A stretch of DNA of 18,241 nucleotides from JAVVHH01 sp964657565 (GCA_964657565.1 CAZZVQ010000105.1:1-18241); one strand, 5' to 3'; positions 1-6,938 are shown, counted from the stretch's first letter. Made by a program: numbers and translations. The notes: a model not told the origin generated them from the sequence alone.

Positions 1-2
1 CC

Positions 3-323
3 GCCCTCCTCGCCACCGCCCCCACCCTGCACCGAACCCTGAGCCCCCTCCTCCGCGCCCTCGGCCTCACCGCTACCCCCGCCGCGCCGCCGCCCGACAC
101 CCCACCACCGTCCGAGGCCCCCTGTCCCGATACCCGGCCATCCCCCGCCCCGCTCCGCCCCGCCGCCCGGCCCACCCCCAGGCAGGCAAGCCGCCGCGTC
201 GAAACCGTTCCCTCGTGCCGACGCATCAGCACGCCCATATTATTACGATATCGCAATAAGATGGCGGTGAATTGCCCGCAGACGCTCAGGCCCCCCGCCA
301 GACCGGCGCGCGCTTGCCCATGA
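3..323 (+). CDS. Possible 3' end of a proline/alanine-rich protein, left-truncated
   Basis: Frame 3 of the plus strand is open from the window edge to a TGA at 321-323. It begins with an amphipathic stretch (ALLATAPTLHRTLSPLLRAL) and continues with a proline-rich tail. This composition loosely resembles C-termini of uncharacterised Acetobacteraceae proteins I remember, but I cannot verify that. Against it, frame 2 is also open to about 257, the minus strand is open too, and the last 38 bases run antisense into the crotonase gene. The AT-rich stretch around 238-260 looks intergenic rather than coding. If coding is real it may end earlier by frameshift, or the openness may be chance at very high GC. 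No function is proposed. Confidence 0.25.
   Translation, partial: ALLATAPTLHRTLSPLLRALGLTATPAAPPPDTPPPSEAPCPDTRPSPAPLRPAARPTPRQASRRVETVPSCRRISTPILLRYRNKMAVNCPQTLRPPARPARACP
240..259. promoter_or_regulatory. AT-rich 20-bp palindrome, operator-like
   Basis: The sequence TTATTACGATATCGCAATAA is symmetric about CGATATCG, with one mismatched pair (245/254). It lies in the only clearly AT-rich patch of the window, beyond the end of the crotonase gene. Dyads of this size and composition are typical of operators for dimeric repressors. The controlled gene would have to lie to the left, on the minus strand, outside or at the edge of the window. No -35/-10 pair could be assigned, so the role is inference. 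Confidence 0.3.
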
Positions 324-1056
324 AAGCCTCCATCCCCTCGCGGAAATCCGCGCTCTGGTAGCACATCAGGATCAGCGCCTCGTCCTCGGCCACGCTCCCC
401 TGCAGCTTACGCAACGCCAGCTTGGTCGAGCGCAGCGTCAGCGGCGCCAACCCGGCCACCGTGCGGGCGAGCGCATCGGCCCGCTCCCCGAGCGCCTCCG
501 CGGCGACGATCTCCGACACCAGCCCGATCCGCTGCGCCTCCTCCGCCTCGATCAGTCGCGCCGTAAAGATGATCTCCTTGACCCGGGCCGCCCCGATCAG
601 CGCCGACAGCCGGGCCAGGTTGGCCATCGACAGGCAATTGCCCAGCGTCTTGGCGATCGGGAACCCGAACCGCGCCCCCGCCGCCGCGATCCGCAGGTCG
701 CAACAGGCCGCGATCGCCGCCCCGCCGCCGGTGCACGCGCCGGCGATCGCGGCGATCGTCGGCACCCGGCAATTCTCCAGGATCGTCAGCACCCGGTCGA
801 TCCGCTCCTCGTAGCCGATCGCGTCGGCGGGCGTGTCGAAGGCGCGGAACTGCCCGATATCGGTGCCGGCCGCGAACGCCTTGCCGCCGGCCCCGGTGAT
901 GATCAGCGCGCGCAGGCCGGGATCGGCATCGACCCGCTCGATCGTCTCGACCAGCCCGTCATACATCGCCCAGGTCAGCGCGTTGCGCTGCGCCGGACGG
1001 TTGAAGGTCAGCCGCCCGATCCCGTCGGCCACCTCCCACAGCAGCTCCTCCGTCAA
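286..1056 (-). CDS. Enoyl-CoA hydratase/isomerase (crotonase) family protein
   Basis: A 256-residue cytoplasmic protein of normal crotonase length that should bind an acyl-CoA and stabilise a thioester enolate. The N-terminal strand and NRP motif (residues 19-21) and the two oxyanion-hole regions (about 58-67, AFAAGTDI; 106-116, with GGG at 110-112) are clear. The two glutamates that act as acid and base in classical hydratases are absent. The position after GGGxx is Ala114 (GGGCE in rat enoyl-CoA hydratase), and the residue after Pro133 is Ile134 (PE in the rat enzyme); the 20-residue spacing is kept. It may therefore be an isomerase, another CoA-enolate enzyme, or a member of a diverged subfamily. 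The start is a TTG overlapping the TGA of the upstream serine hydrolase (TTGA, 1053-1056), implying translational coupling in a two-gene operon. Confidence 0.93.
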   Translation of the reverse strand: MTEELLWEVADGIGRLTFNRPAQRNALTWAMYDGLVETIERVDADPGLRALIITGAGGKAFAAGTDIGQFRAFDTPADAIGYEERIDRVLTILENCRVPTIAAIAGACTGGGAAIAACCDLRIAAAGARFGFPIAKTLGNCLSMANLARLSALIGAARVKEIIFTARLIEAEEAQRIGLVSEIVAAEALGERADALARTVAGLAPLTLRSTKLALRKLQGSVAEDEALILMCYQSADFREGMEAFMGKRAPVWRGA

Positions 1057-2258
1057 TCGACCACCGCCGCATAGGTCAGCACGCGCAGCTCGCGGCGGAT
1101 CGGGTACGTGCTCGAGGGCGTGAGCTGGGTCAGCAGCACGACCGCCATGTCCTCGACCGGGTCGACCCAGAACGCGGTGCTGGCCGCGCCGCCCCAGGCG
1201 AACTCGCCGGGCGTGCCGAGGATCTCCGCTTTCGCCGGGTCGAGCATGATCGAGAAGCCGAGCCCGAAGCCGACGCCGTCATACTTGCTCTCGCTGAACC
1301 GCGGCATCCCCATCGCCGCCATGTCGCCCCCGAGATGGTTGCTGGTCATCAGCTCGACCGTCTTGCGCCCGAGCAGGCGCTCGCCGTCCAGCGCGCCCTT
1401 GTTCAGCATCATGTGGCAGAACCGCATGTAGTCGCGCGCCGTCCCGGTCAGGCCGCCGCCGCCCGAGGCGATCTTGCCCGGCATGATGAAGCGGCTGGTC
1501 GCGGGATCGTCCAGCAGGGTGGCCGTGCCGTCCTCGCCGCGGGCGTAGTTCGCCGCGAACCGGCCGACATTGGCCGGCGCGACGGTGAACGCGGTGTCCA
1601 GCATCCCGAGCGGCGCGATGACCCGGTCGTGCAGGAACTCCGCGAACGGCACGCCGGAGATCTCGGCGACGAGGTGGCCGATCACGTCCGTGGCGATGCT
1701 GTAGTTCCACGCCGCGCCGGGTTGCGCCAGCAGCGGCATGGTGGCCGCCTTCTGGACGACCTCTCCCAGCGTCGCGTCCGCCGTCTGGAAGTCGACGCCC
1801 TGCTCGCGATACATCGCGTCGATCGGGGTCGCGTTGATGAAGCCGTAGGTCAGGCCCGACGTGTGGGTCAGCAGGTCGCGGTAGGTGATCGGCCGCACCA
1901 GTTTCACCGGATCGCGGCCCTCACCGGCCCAGACGCGGGTCTCGGCGAAATACGGCAGCACCGCGTGGATCGGGTCGTCGAGCTGGAAGCGGCCCTCCTC
2001 GTAGAGCATCATCAGCGCGACGCTCGTGAGCGGCTTGGTCATCGAGTAGATGCGCACGATCGTGTCGGTCGCCATCGGCGTGCCGCGCTCCCGGTCGGCG
2101 AGGCCGTAGCAGCGCTCGTAGGCGACCTGGCCGCGGCGGCTGACCAGCACCGACAGGCCGGCGAGCCGCCCGCTATCGACCCATCGCTGCATCCATCCAT
2201 CGATCCGCCCCAGCCGTTCCGCCGACAGTCCCGCCCGGTCAAACACTGCTTGGTCCAT
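1053..2258 (-). CDS. Serine hydrolase, beta-lactamase/EstB-like esterase family
   Basis: A cytoplasmic protein of 401 residues from the preferred start, of the class C beta-lactamase/penicillin-binding fold. The nucleophile motif is S72-M-T-K75, the second motif is Y186-S-I, and HTSGL lies at 132-136. A WGG segment near residue 365 takes the place of the third (KTG-like) motif. This pattern, with no signal peptide, fits EstB-type carboxylesterases or lipid/lactone hydrolases better than a true beta-lactamase. An ATG at 2270 would add four residues, but the ATG at 2258 has GGAG six bases upstream, so 2258 is preferred. It is the first gene of a pair with the crotonase, whose TTG overlaps its stop codon. 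It diverges from the small monooxygenase gene, with about 70 bases between starts. The substrate is unknown. Confidence 0.93.
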   Translation of the reverse strand: MDQAVFDRAGLSAERLGRIDGWMQRWVDSGRLAGLSVLVSRRGQVAYERCYGLADRERGTPMATDTIVRIYSMTKPLTSVALMMLYEEGRFQLDDPIHAVLPYFAETRVWAGEGRDPVKLVRPITYRDLLTHTSGLTYGFINATPIDAMYREQGVDFQTADATLGEVVQKAATMPLLAQPGAAWNYSIATDVIGHLVAEISGVPFAEFLHDRVIAPLGMLDTAFTVAPANVGRFAANYARGEDGTATLLDDPATSRFIMPGKIASGGGGLTGTARDYMRFCHMMLNKGALDGERLLGRKTVELMTSNHLGGDMAAMGMPRFSESKYDGVGFGLGFSIMLDPAKAEILGTPGEFAWGGAASTAFWVDPVEDMAVVLLTQLTPSSTYPIRRELRVLTYAAVVD

Positions 2259-2264
2259 CTGCTG

Positions 2265-2268
2265 CTCC
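2265..2268 (-). promoter_or_regulatory. Ribosome binding site deciding the serine hydrolase start
   Basis: GGAG on the minus strand lies six bases before the ATG at 2258. It overlaps the alternative ATG at 2270, whose own upstream AAGG is only two bases away. This favours the shorter protein. Confidence 0.5.
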
Positions 2269-2327
2269 ATTGCCTTGCGATCTGCCGGGTGGTGAGTTTA
2301 GGCCATAACGCCCCGAGGAGACGCCGC

Positions 2328-2636
2328 ATGATTCACGTCATGGCCATCATCACCGCCAAACCCGGCCAACGCGACACTGTCCTGGCCGCCTTTCGTGCGA
2401 ACATGCCTGCCGTGCACGCCGAGGAGGGCTGCGTCCAATACGAGCCGGTCGTCGACGCGCCCGATGCCGGCCCGGTGCAGACCCCGCTGGGCCCGGACAG
2501 CTTCGTCGTCGTCGAGCGCTGGGAGAGCATGGCGGCGCTCCACGCCCACGGCCGCGCGCCGCACATGCAGGAATACGGCGCCAAGGTGAAGGACCTGTTG
2601 GCCTCCCGCACCATCCACGTCCTGACCCCCGCCTAA
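2328..2636 (+). CDS. Putative quinol monooxygenase, ABM (YgiN-like) family
   Basis: A 102-residue protein of the antibiotic-biosynthesis-monooxygenase ferredoxin-like fold. Members form dimers and oxidise quinols or aromatic substrates without cofactor, or act as small stress-related enzymes. The order typical of the family is visible: an N-terminal beta strand (MAIITAKPG), a helix, EGCVQYEP (about residues 32-39), then FVVVERWES and a helix with ALHAHGRAPHMQEY. The ATG has GAGGAG at 2315-2320, seven bases upstream. It is the only complete plus-strand gene and probably a single-gene transcript. It diverges from the serine hydrolase and converges on nei across a double palindrome. A neighbouring aromatic pathway is not evident, so the substrate cannot be assigned. 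Confidence 0.92.
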   Translation: MIHVMAIITAKPGQRDTVLAAFRANMPAVHAEEGCVQYEPVVDAPDAGPVQTPLGPDSFVVVERWESMAALHAHGRAPHMQEYGAKVKDLLASRTIHVLTPA

Positions 2637-2652
2637 CCCGTCTGGCAGTTTC

Positions 2653-2721
2653 GTAGGGTGGGCTTCAGCCCACCAACCTACCTTTCCGCCCGACCCAATG
2701 GTGGGCTAAAGCCCACCCTAC
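2653..2721. repeat. Two inverted palindromic units (REP/BIME-like), likely bidirectional terminator
   Basis: Positions 2653-2675 and 2699-2721 are 23-base inverted copies with a single difference (TTCAG against TTTAG). Each contains its own hairpin core, GGTGGGCT..AGCCCACC (2657-2674 and 2700-2717). GTAGGGTGGGCTTCAGCCCACC palindromes are widespread intergenic elements in proteobacteria (known from memory, not searched). The pair sits exactly between two convergent genes, so it can act as a bidirectional terminator or mRNA 3' stabiliser. The last base (2721) is the G of the nei stop codon TAG. Confidence 0.8.
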
Positions 2722-3584
2722 TAAAGCACCTGGCACGTCCGGCACCAATACAGCTTGCGCCCGGCCATCACCTCCATCGACACGGGCGTGCCGCAGATGC
2801 GGCATGGCTCGCCGTTGCGGAACGCCACGTAGCAGCGGCCATCCCGGCGCATCCGCCGCCCGACCACGGGCACGCCGGCGGGGCGGTCTTTCGGGCGCGT
2901 GGTGACGATGGCCCCGTCGCGCACCCCGTCGCGCAGCAGGGCCCGCGCGTCGCGCCAGAGCGCGTCGAACTGGCCGCGGGATAGGTCGCGGCCGGGCTTG
3001 TGCGGCTCGATGCGGGCGCGGAACAGCAGCTCGGCGCGGTAGATGTTGCCGATCCCGCCGATCACGTCCTGCCGCATCAGCAACTGCCCGATCGACATCT
3101 TCGAGGCCGAGATCTGCGCCCACGCGCGGCCGGGTCGGGCGCCGGGGCGGAGCGGGTCCGGCCCGATCGCGGCGGTGGCGGCAGCCTTCTCGGCCGGCGA
3201 CTCGATGCCGCAGAAGGTGGGGCCGCTGAGGTCGCCGAGATGCGTCGCGCTCGCCAGGCGCAGCCGCACCACCCCGCGCGGGATCGGCCGGCCGTCCTCG
3301 TCCGCCTCGGTCTCGCCCTTGCTGCGCCGCCCGAGCCCGGCGAGCCCCGGCCCGGCGAAGCGCCACATGCCATACATCCCCAGATGCACCCGCAGCCAGA
3401 CCTCGCCCTCGAAGCCGAGGAACATCTGCTTGCCCCACGCCTCCGCCGTCTCGAGCCGCCGCCCGTCGAGCACCGCCGCGCCGTCGGCAAACCGTCCCTG
3501 CGGCGAACTGGCGGCCAGGCGATGGCCGACGAAGTGCTCGCTGAACGCGGCGGCGAGGCGGTGGACGACGTGACCTTCGGGCAA
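2721..3584 (-). CDS. nei: Fpg/Nei-family DNA glycosylase (endonuclease VIII-like)
   Basis: A 287-residue base-excision repair enzyme that removes oxidised bases and cleaves the abasic site by beta/delta elimination. Sequence evidence is strong: the N-terminus MPEGH carries the catalytic Pro2 and Glu3, and Lys52 sits in AWGKQ as in Nei. The helix-two-turn-helix region with GGIGNIYRAE is near residues 185-195. A C-terminal zinc finger is formed by Cys261, Cys264, Cys281 and Cys284, with the loop Arg276. The start is a TTG; it must be correct because Pro2 has to be the mature N-terminus, and AGGA lies seven bases upstream. The gene follows livF by 57 bases on the same strand and may be cotranscribed with it. 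The stop codon abuts a palindromic repeat. MPEGH and the zinc finger favour Nei over Fpg (MutM), but the exact lesion preference is unknown. Confidence 0.95.
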   Translation of the reverse strand: MPEGHVVHRLAAAFSEHFVGHRLAASSPQGRFADGAAVLDGRRLETAEAWGKQMFLGFEGEVWLRVHLGMYGMWRFAGPGLAGLGRRSKGETEADEDGRPIPRGVVRLRLASATHLGDLSGPTFCGIESPAEKAAATAAIGPDPLRPGARPGRAWAQISASKMSIGQLLMRQDVIGGIGNIYRAELLFRARIEPHKPGRDLSRGQFDALWRDARALLRDGVRDGAIVTTRPKDRPAGVPVVGRRMRRDGRCYVAFRNGEPCRICGTPVSMEVMAGRKLYWCRTCQVL

Positions 3585-3641
3585 AGCGCGATCCTGCTGC
3601 GGTGTCGCCCGAAGATGGGGCGTGCCGCCGCGTCGTCAGCC

Positions 3642-4352
3642 TCAGCCCAGATACGCCTCGCGCACCGCGTCGCTGTTCATCAGCTCCGACCCGGCCCCGG
3701 ACAGCACGACCTCCCCGGATTGCAGCACGTACGCCGTCTGCGCGATCTCCAGCGCCATGAACGCGTTCTGCTCGACCAGCAGCACCGTCACGCCCAGCTT
3801 GTTGATGGCGACGATGGTCTCGAACACCTGGTCGACCACCTGCGGCGCCAGCCCCATGCTCGGCTCGTCCATCAGCAGGGTCCGCGGGCGCGACATCAGC
3901 GCCCGTCCCATCGCCAGCATCTGCTGCTCGCCCCCCGACAGCGTGCCGGCGAGCTGCGTCAGCCGCTCCCGCAGCCGGGGAAACAGCTCCAGCACCCGCT
4001 CCAACTCGGCCGCCAACTCGGCGCGCGGGCTGGTGCGGCGGAACGCGCCCATGTTCAGGTTCTCGCGCACGGTCAGTCGCCCGAACACCCGGCGGCCCTC
4101 CGGCACCTGCACCAGGCCGAGCGGCACCAGATCATGCGCCGGCACGCTCGTCACATCGCGCCCATCCAGCGTGACCCGGCCGCCGCTCAGCGTGCGCAGC
4201 CCGCAGATGGCGTTGAGCGTCGTCGTCTTGCCCGCCCCGTTGGCCCCGACCACGGCGCAGATCGTACCCTCCGGCACCGCGAGCGACACGCCGCGCAGCG
4301 CCCGGATGTTGCCGTAGCTGACGTGCAGGTCGGTCGCCGTCAGCGCGCTCAG
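3642..4352 (-). CDS. livF: Branched-chain amino acid-type ABC transporter ATPase LivF
   Basis: ATP-hydrolysing subunit of the Liv importer, at the inner face of the membrane. Numbered from a CTG start at 4352 (236 residues), Walker A is at 36-43 (GANGAGKT), the signature LSGGEQ at 138-143 and Walker B at LLMDEP (Asp162-Glu163). The shortest ORF starts at a GTG at 4289, but the 21 codons before it encode TDLHVSYGNIRALRGV, the conserved A-loop region of LivF. No in-frame ATG, GTG or TTG is nearby. The CTG overlaps the livG TGA (CTGA, 4349-4352) and has GGAAG about eight bases upstream. The upstream extension is certain from homology; the exact start codon is inference. It is the last gene of the livJHMGF series. 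The transported solute may be an amino acid, amide or aromatic acid, since this family is used for many solutes. Confidence 0.93.
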   Translation of the reverse strand: MSALTATDLHVSYGNIRALRGVSLAVPEGTICAVVGANGAGKTTTLNAICGLRTLSGGRVTLDGRDVTSVPAHDLVPLGLVQVPEGRRVFGRLTVRENLNMGAFRRTSPRAELAAELERVLELFPRLRERLTQLAGTLSGGEQQMLAMGRALMSRPRTLLMDEPSMGLAPQVVDQVFETIVAINKLGVTVLLVEQNAFMALEIAQTAYVLQSGEVVLSGAGSELMNSDAVREAYLG

Positions 4353-5152
4353 GGCTTGGCTTCCAGCGCGTCGATCCCGTGCTGGGCGGCGCGGGCGCCC
4401 AGATAGGCGGCGATCACGGTCGGGTCGGCGCGGATCTCGGCCGGCGTCCCCTCGGCGATGCAGGCGCCGTGGTCCAGCACGGTGATCCGCTCGGAGATGC
4501 CCATCACCACCCGCATCTGATGCTCGATCAGCAGGATCGTCAGGCCGTGCCGGTCCCGCAGCGTGCGGATCAGGTCCAGCATGGCGTGGCTCTCCACCGG
4601 GTTCATGCCGGCGGCGGGTTCGTCCAGCAGCAGCAGCACCGGCTCGATTGCCATGGCGCGGGCGATCTCGAGCCGCCGCTGGTCGCCATACGGCAGATGC
4701 CGCGCCAGCCGGTCGCCGCGGCCGGTCAGGCCCACCGCCTGCAGCAACGCGCGCGCCCGCTGCAGCGTGTCCTCCACCACCCGGCGGTGCGCCGGAGTGG
4801 CAAACAGGGCGCCGAGCAGCGACTCCGGCCGCTTGGCGTCGACGCCGACCATGATGTTCTCCAGCGCCGTCAGGTCGGGGAACAGGCGGATGTTCTGATA
4901 CGTCCGCGCCACCCCGTGCCCGGCCACCACGTCCGGCCGCAGCCCGTCGATCCGCACATCGTTCAGCCGGATCTCCCCCGTCGTCGGATGGACGAACGAC
5001 GTCAGGCAGTTGAACAGCGTGGTCTTGCCCGCGCCGTTCGGCCCGATCACCGCATGGATGGCCCCCGCCGGCACCGCGAGGTCGACGTTGTCGATCGCCA
5101 GCAGGCCGCCGTACCGCTTGCTGACCCCCTTGGCCGAGAGGAGCACGGTCAC
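4349..5152 (-). CDS. livG: Branched-chain amino acid-type ABC transporter ATPase LivG
   Basis: Second ATPase of the Liv importer, 267 residues. Walker A is at 37-44 (GPNGAGKT) and the Q-loop is Gln86 (ARTYQNIRLFP). The signature is LPYGDQ at 153-158, the form usual in LivG in place of LSGGQ. Walker B is LLLLDEPAAGMNP with Asp177-Glu178, followed by an H-loop in LLIEHQM. The AGMNP extension after Walker B is a LivG hallmark. The start GTG overlaps the livM TGA (GTGA, 5149-5152) and its stop overlaps the livF start, so three subunits are translationally coupled. Confidence 0.96.
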   Translation of the reverse strand: MTVLLSAKGVSKRYGGLLAIDNVDLAVPAGAIHAVIGPNGAGKTTLFNCLTSFVHPTTGEIRLNDVRIDGLRPDVVAGHGVARTYQNIRLFPDLTALENIMVGVDAKRPESLLGALFATPAHRRVVEDTLQRARALLQAVGLTGRGDRLARHLPYGDQRRLEIARAMAIEPVLLLLDEPAAGMNPVESHAMLDLIRTLRDRHGLTILLIEHQMRVVMGISERITVLDHGACIAEGTPAEIRADPTVIAAYLGARAAQHGIDALEAKP

Positions 5153-6750
5153 AGCAATTCCCGATGCGCGATCGCCTTCGGGCTCAGGCCCTCCGGCTTC
5201 AACCGCACCACGGCGATGATCACCAGCCCGTAGATCAGATACCGGTATTCCCCGAGGTCGCGCAGCACCTCGGGCGCCCCGATCAGCGCCGCGGCGCCGA
5301 TCAGCACGCCGGGCAGGCTGCCGATGCCGCCCACGACCAGGATCGCCAACACGTTGATCGAGACCAGCAACTGGAAACTCTGCGGGAACACCGACCCGAC
5401 CATGCCGGCGAAGATGCCCCCCGCCAACCCGGCGAACGCCGCCCCCATCGTGTAGGCCGACAGCTTCACCCGCACGAGCGCGATGCCCAGCGCCTGGGCC
5501 ACGTCCTCGTCCTCGCGCACCGCCAGCCAGCGGCGGCCCAGCCCGGAATGCTGCACCCGCCAGGCGATGAACCCGGCCACCGCCGTCAGCCCGGCCGTCA
5601 TGTAGAACAGCTGCGTCGGCGAGCTGAGCACGATGCCGAACAGCACCGGCTTGGGCAGGTTCACGATCCCCTGCGCGCCCCCGAGCATCGGCTTGAGCAT
5701 ATCGGACAGCACGAGCACACGGATGATCTCGCCGAGCCCGAGCGTGGCGATCGCCAGGTAGTCGCCCCGCACCTTCAGCACCGGCAAGCCGAACAGGAAA
5801 CCCGACGCCGCGGCGGCCATGATGGCGAACGGCAGCGCCGCGAAGAATGGCATCAGCCCGCCGCTCCCGGACGGCCCCGCCGTCAGCAGTGCCACCGTGT
5901 AGGCGCCGACCGCGAAGAACGCCACGAAGCCGAGATCGACCAACCCGGCCAGGCCCAACTCGATGTTCAGCCCGAGCCCCATCAGCGTGTAGAGGCAGAC
6001 CAGCATCATGACCTGCGCTACGAAATCGTTGGTCAGCGCCGGCAGCGCGAGGATCAGCGCCAGCAGCAGCAGCTTGGTCCCGAGCTTGGCGCCCCGCGGC
6101 AGGCTGGCGAAGCGGGCGGCGCCGGGTCGGATGCCGACCACGGCGCCGATCCCGGCCGAGACCAGGGCGCCGGCGGGCAGCAGGCCGTCATAGCTGAAGC
6201 CCCATTGGTCGACGCCCCCGGCACCGGACAGGATGCTGCGGATCAGCTCGCGCAACAGCCCGGCGACGACCACCCCCCCGAGCGCACCGAGCACGAGGCG
6301 GCGCGGCACCGTCGGGCACAGCACCAGCGCGGCCCCGAGCCCGGCGGCGCAGCAGCCCGCCGCCCCCAGCAGCAGCGCCGCCTCTGGGTCCGGCAGCCCG
6401 AAACCGACGCGGTTGAGCGTGACGGGCGTGAGCGAGACCAGCATCCAACGCAGGTTCGCGGCCCGTGCGGCCGCCACCAGCGCGATCAAGAGCCCCCCGG
6501 CCGCTGCCCCCGCGACGGCGGCGGCGAGAACGGTCGGCCAGCCCGGGTTGCGCTGCGCCAGGACGGCGCCGCCGGCCATGGCCAGCGCCAGCAGCAACGC
6601 GTGGCCGATATCGAGCACGCCGACGACGAGCGCCTTGTTGCTGAACTGCCCGAACAGCCCGACCAGCACGGCGAAGGCGCACGCCGCGACGATCGCGAGG
6701 GTGACGATGGCGGAGTGGCGCAGGGCCGAGAAGTCGACGCTCGCCTCCAA
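5149..6750 (-). CDS. livM: Branched-chain amino acid-type ABC transporter permease LivM, long form
   Basis: Inner-membrane permease of the Liv importer. The core (from about residue 225 to the end) has the family features: GLAGLVDLGFVAFFAVGAYT, VRGDYLAIATLGLGEIIR, the cytoplasmic EAA-like loop with AVREDEDVAQALGI, and VVGGIGSLPGVLIGA. The first 220 residues add about six hydrophobic segments, making 533 residues against 425 for E. coli LivM. The open frame continues upstream to 6879, but that extension (GPRVKPGG..., HPHPTLSRRER) is translated repeat DNA and is rejected. The preferred start is TTG at 6750, three bases after a GGAGGGAGAGGG tract belonging to a palindrome. GTG at 6792 is the alternative and would translate the palindrome. 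Its stop overlaps livG. It is separated from livH by about 200 bases of repeats, which may alter its expression relative to livJH. Confidence 0.92.
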   Translation of the reverse strand: MEASVDFSALRHSAIVTLAIVAACAFAVLVGLFGQFSNKALVVGVLDIGHALLLALAMAGGAVLAQRNPGWPTVLAAAVAGAAAGGLLIALVAAARAANLRWMLVSLTPVTLNRVGFGLPDPEAALLLGAAGCCAAGLGAALVLCPTVPRRLVLGALGGVVVAGLLRELIRSILSGAGGVDQWGFSYDGLLPAGALVSAGIGAVVGIRPGAARFASLPRGAKLGTKLLLLALILALPALTNDFVAQVMMLVCLYTLMGLGLNIELGLAGLVDLGFVAFFAVGAYTVALLTAGPSGSGGLMPFFAALPFAIMAAAASGFLFGLPVLKVRGDYLAIATLGLGEIIRVLVLSDMLKPMLGGAQGIVNLPKPVLFGIVLSSPTQLFYMTAGLTAVAGFIAWRVQHSGLGRRWLAVREDEDVAQALGIALVRVKLSAYTMGAAFAGLAGGIFAGMVGSVFPQSFQLLVSINVLAILVVGGIGSLPGVLIGAAALIGAPEVLRDLGEYRYLIYGLVIIAVVRLKPEGLSPKAIAHRELL

Positions 6751-6752
6751 AG

Positions 6753-6773
6753 CCCTCTCCCTCCGGGAGAGGG
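6753..6773. repeat. Palindromic repeat CCCTCTCCC-TCC-GGGAGAGGG before livM
   Basis: A perfect 9-bp stem (6753-6761 with 6765-6773) has a 3-base loop and continues as GGTTGGGTGAGGGTG to about 6786. This is the common proteobacterial CTCTCCC/GGGAGAGGGTTGGGTGAGGG intergenic element (from memory). On the minus strand its purine arm ends three bases before the livM TTG, so it would pair with the only Shine-Dalgarno-like tract. Confidence 0.75.
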
Positions 6774-6847
6774 TTGGGTGAGGGTGCGTCACGTGCGGGA
6801 AACCTTTGGTCTTGTTGGACCGATAACCTTCATCCCGGCCCCTGTAG

Positions 6848-6938
6848 TCGTCACCCCCGGGCTTGACCCGGGGGCCCACGGTGCCGAAAGGGCGGTGTTC
6901 GATGTCCTGGGTTGCCGGGTCAAGCCCGGCAATGACGA
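6848..6938. repeat. About 90-bp palindromic intergenic repeat, copy 1 (livH-livM)
   Basis: Outer arms of 24 bases (6848-6871 and 6915-6938) are inverted copies with three differences; they carry TCGTCA and CCGGGCTTGACCCGG. Each arm is itself a hairpin around CTTGA/TCAAG. The middle contains CCCACGGTGCCGA and TGTCC, also found in copy 2 at 11871-11960. Elements of this look are frequent between genes in alphaproteobacteria. It could act as a partial terminator or processing site between livH and livM. The rest of the 6751-6949 spacer holds the 6753-6773 hairpin and nothing else I can name. Confidence 0.8.

Noticed and set aside
1..240. Minus-strand open frame from an ATG at 238 to the window edge
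   Set aside because: It is open but glycine/arginine-rich with no recognisable motif, and no good ribosome site precedes it; likely a high-GC shadow.
2271..2327. Sigma-70-like promoter for the ABM gene (TTGCGA at 2275, TTAGGC at 2298)
   Set aside because: The -10 match is poor, and the implied transcript would begin only a few bases before the ribosome site; not enough to call.
1335..2327. 433-residue plus-strand ORF reaching the ABM gene
   Set aside because: Only its last 102 codons, after a good ribosome site at 2315, are real; the rest is antisense to the serine hydrolase.
6751..6879. N-terminal extension of LivM by 43 residues
   Set aside because: The extension translates two palindromic repeats (GPRVKPGG and HPHPTLSRRER are familiar repeat translations), so it is not protein-coding.
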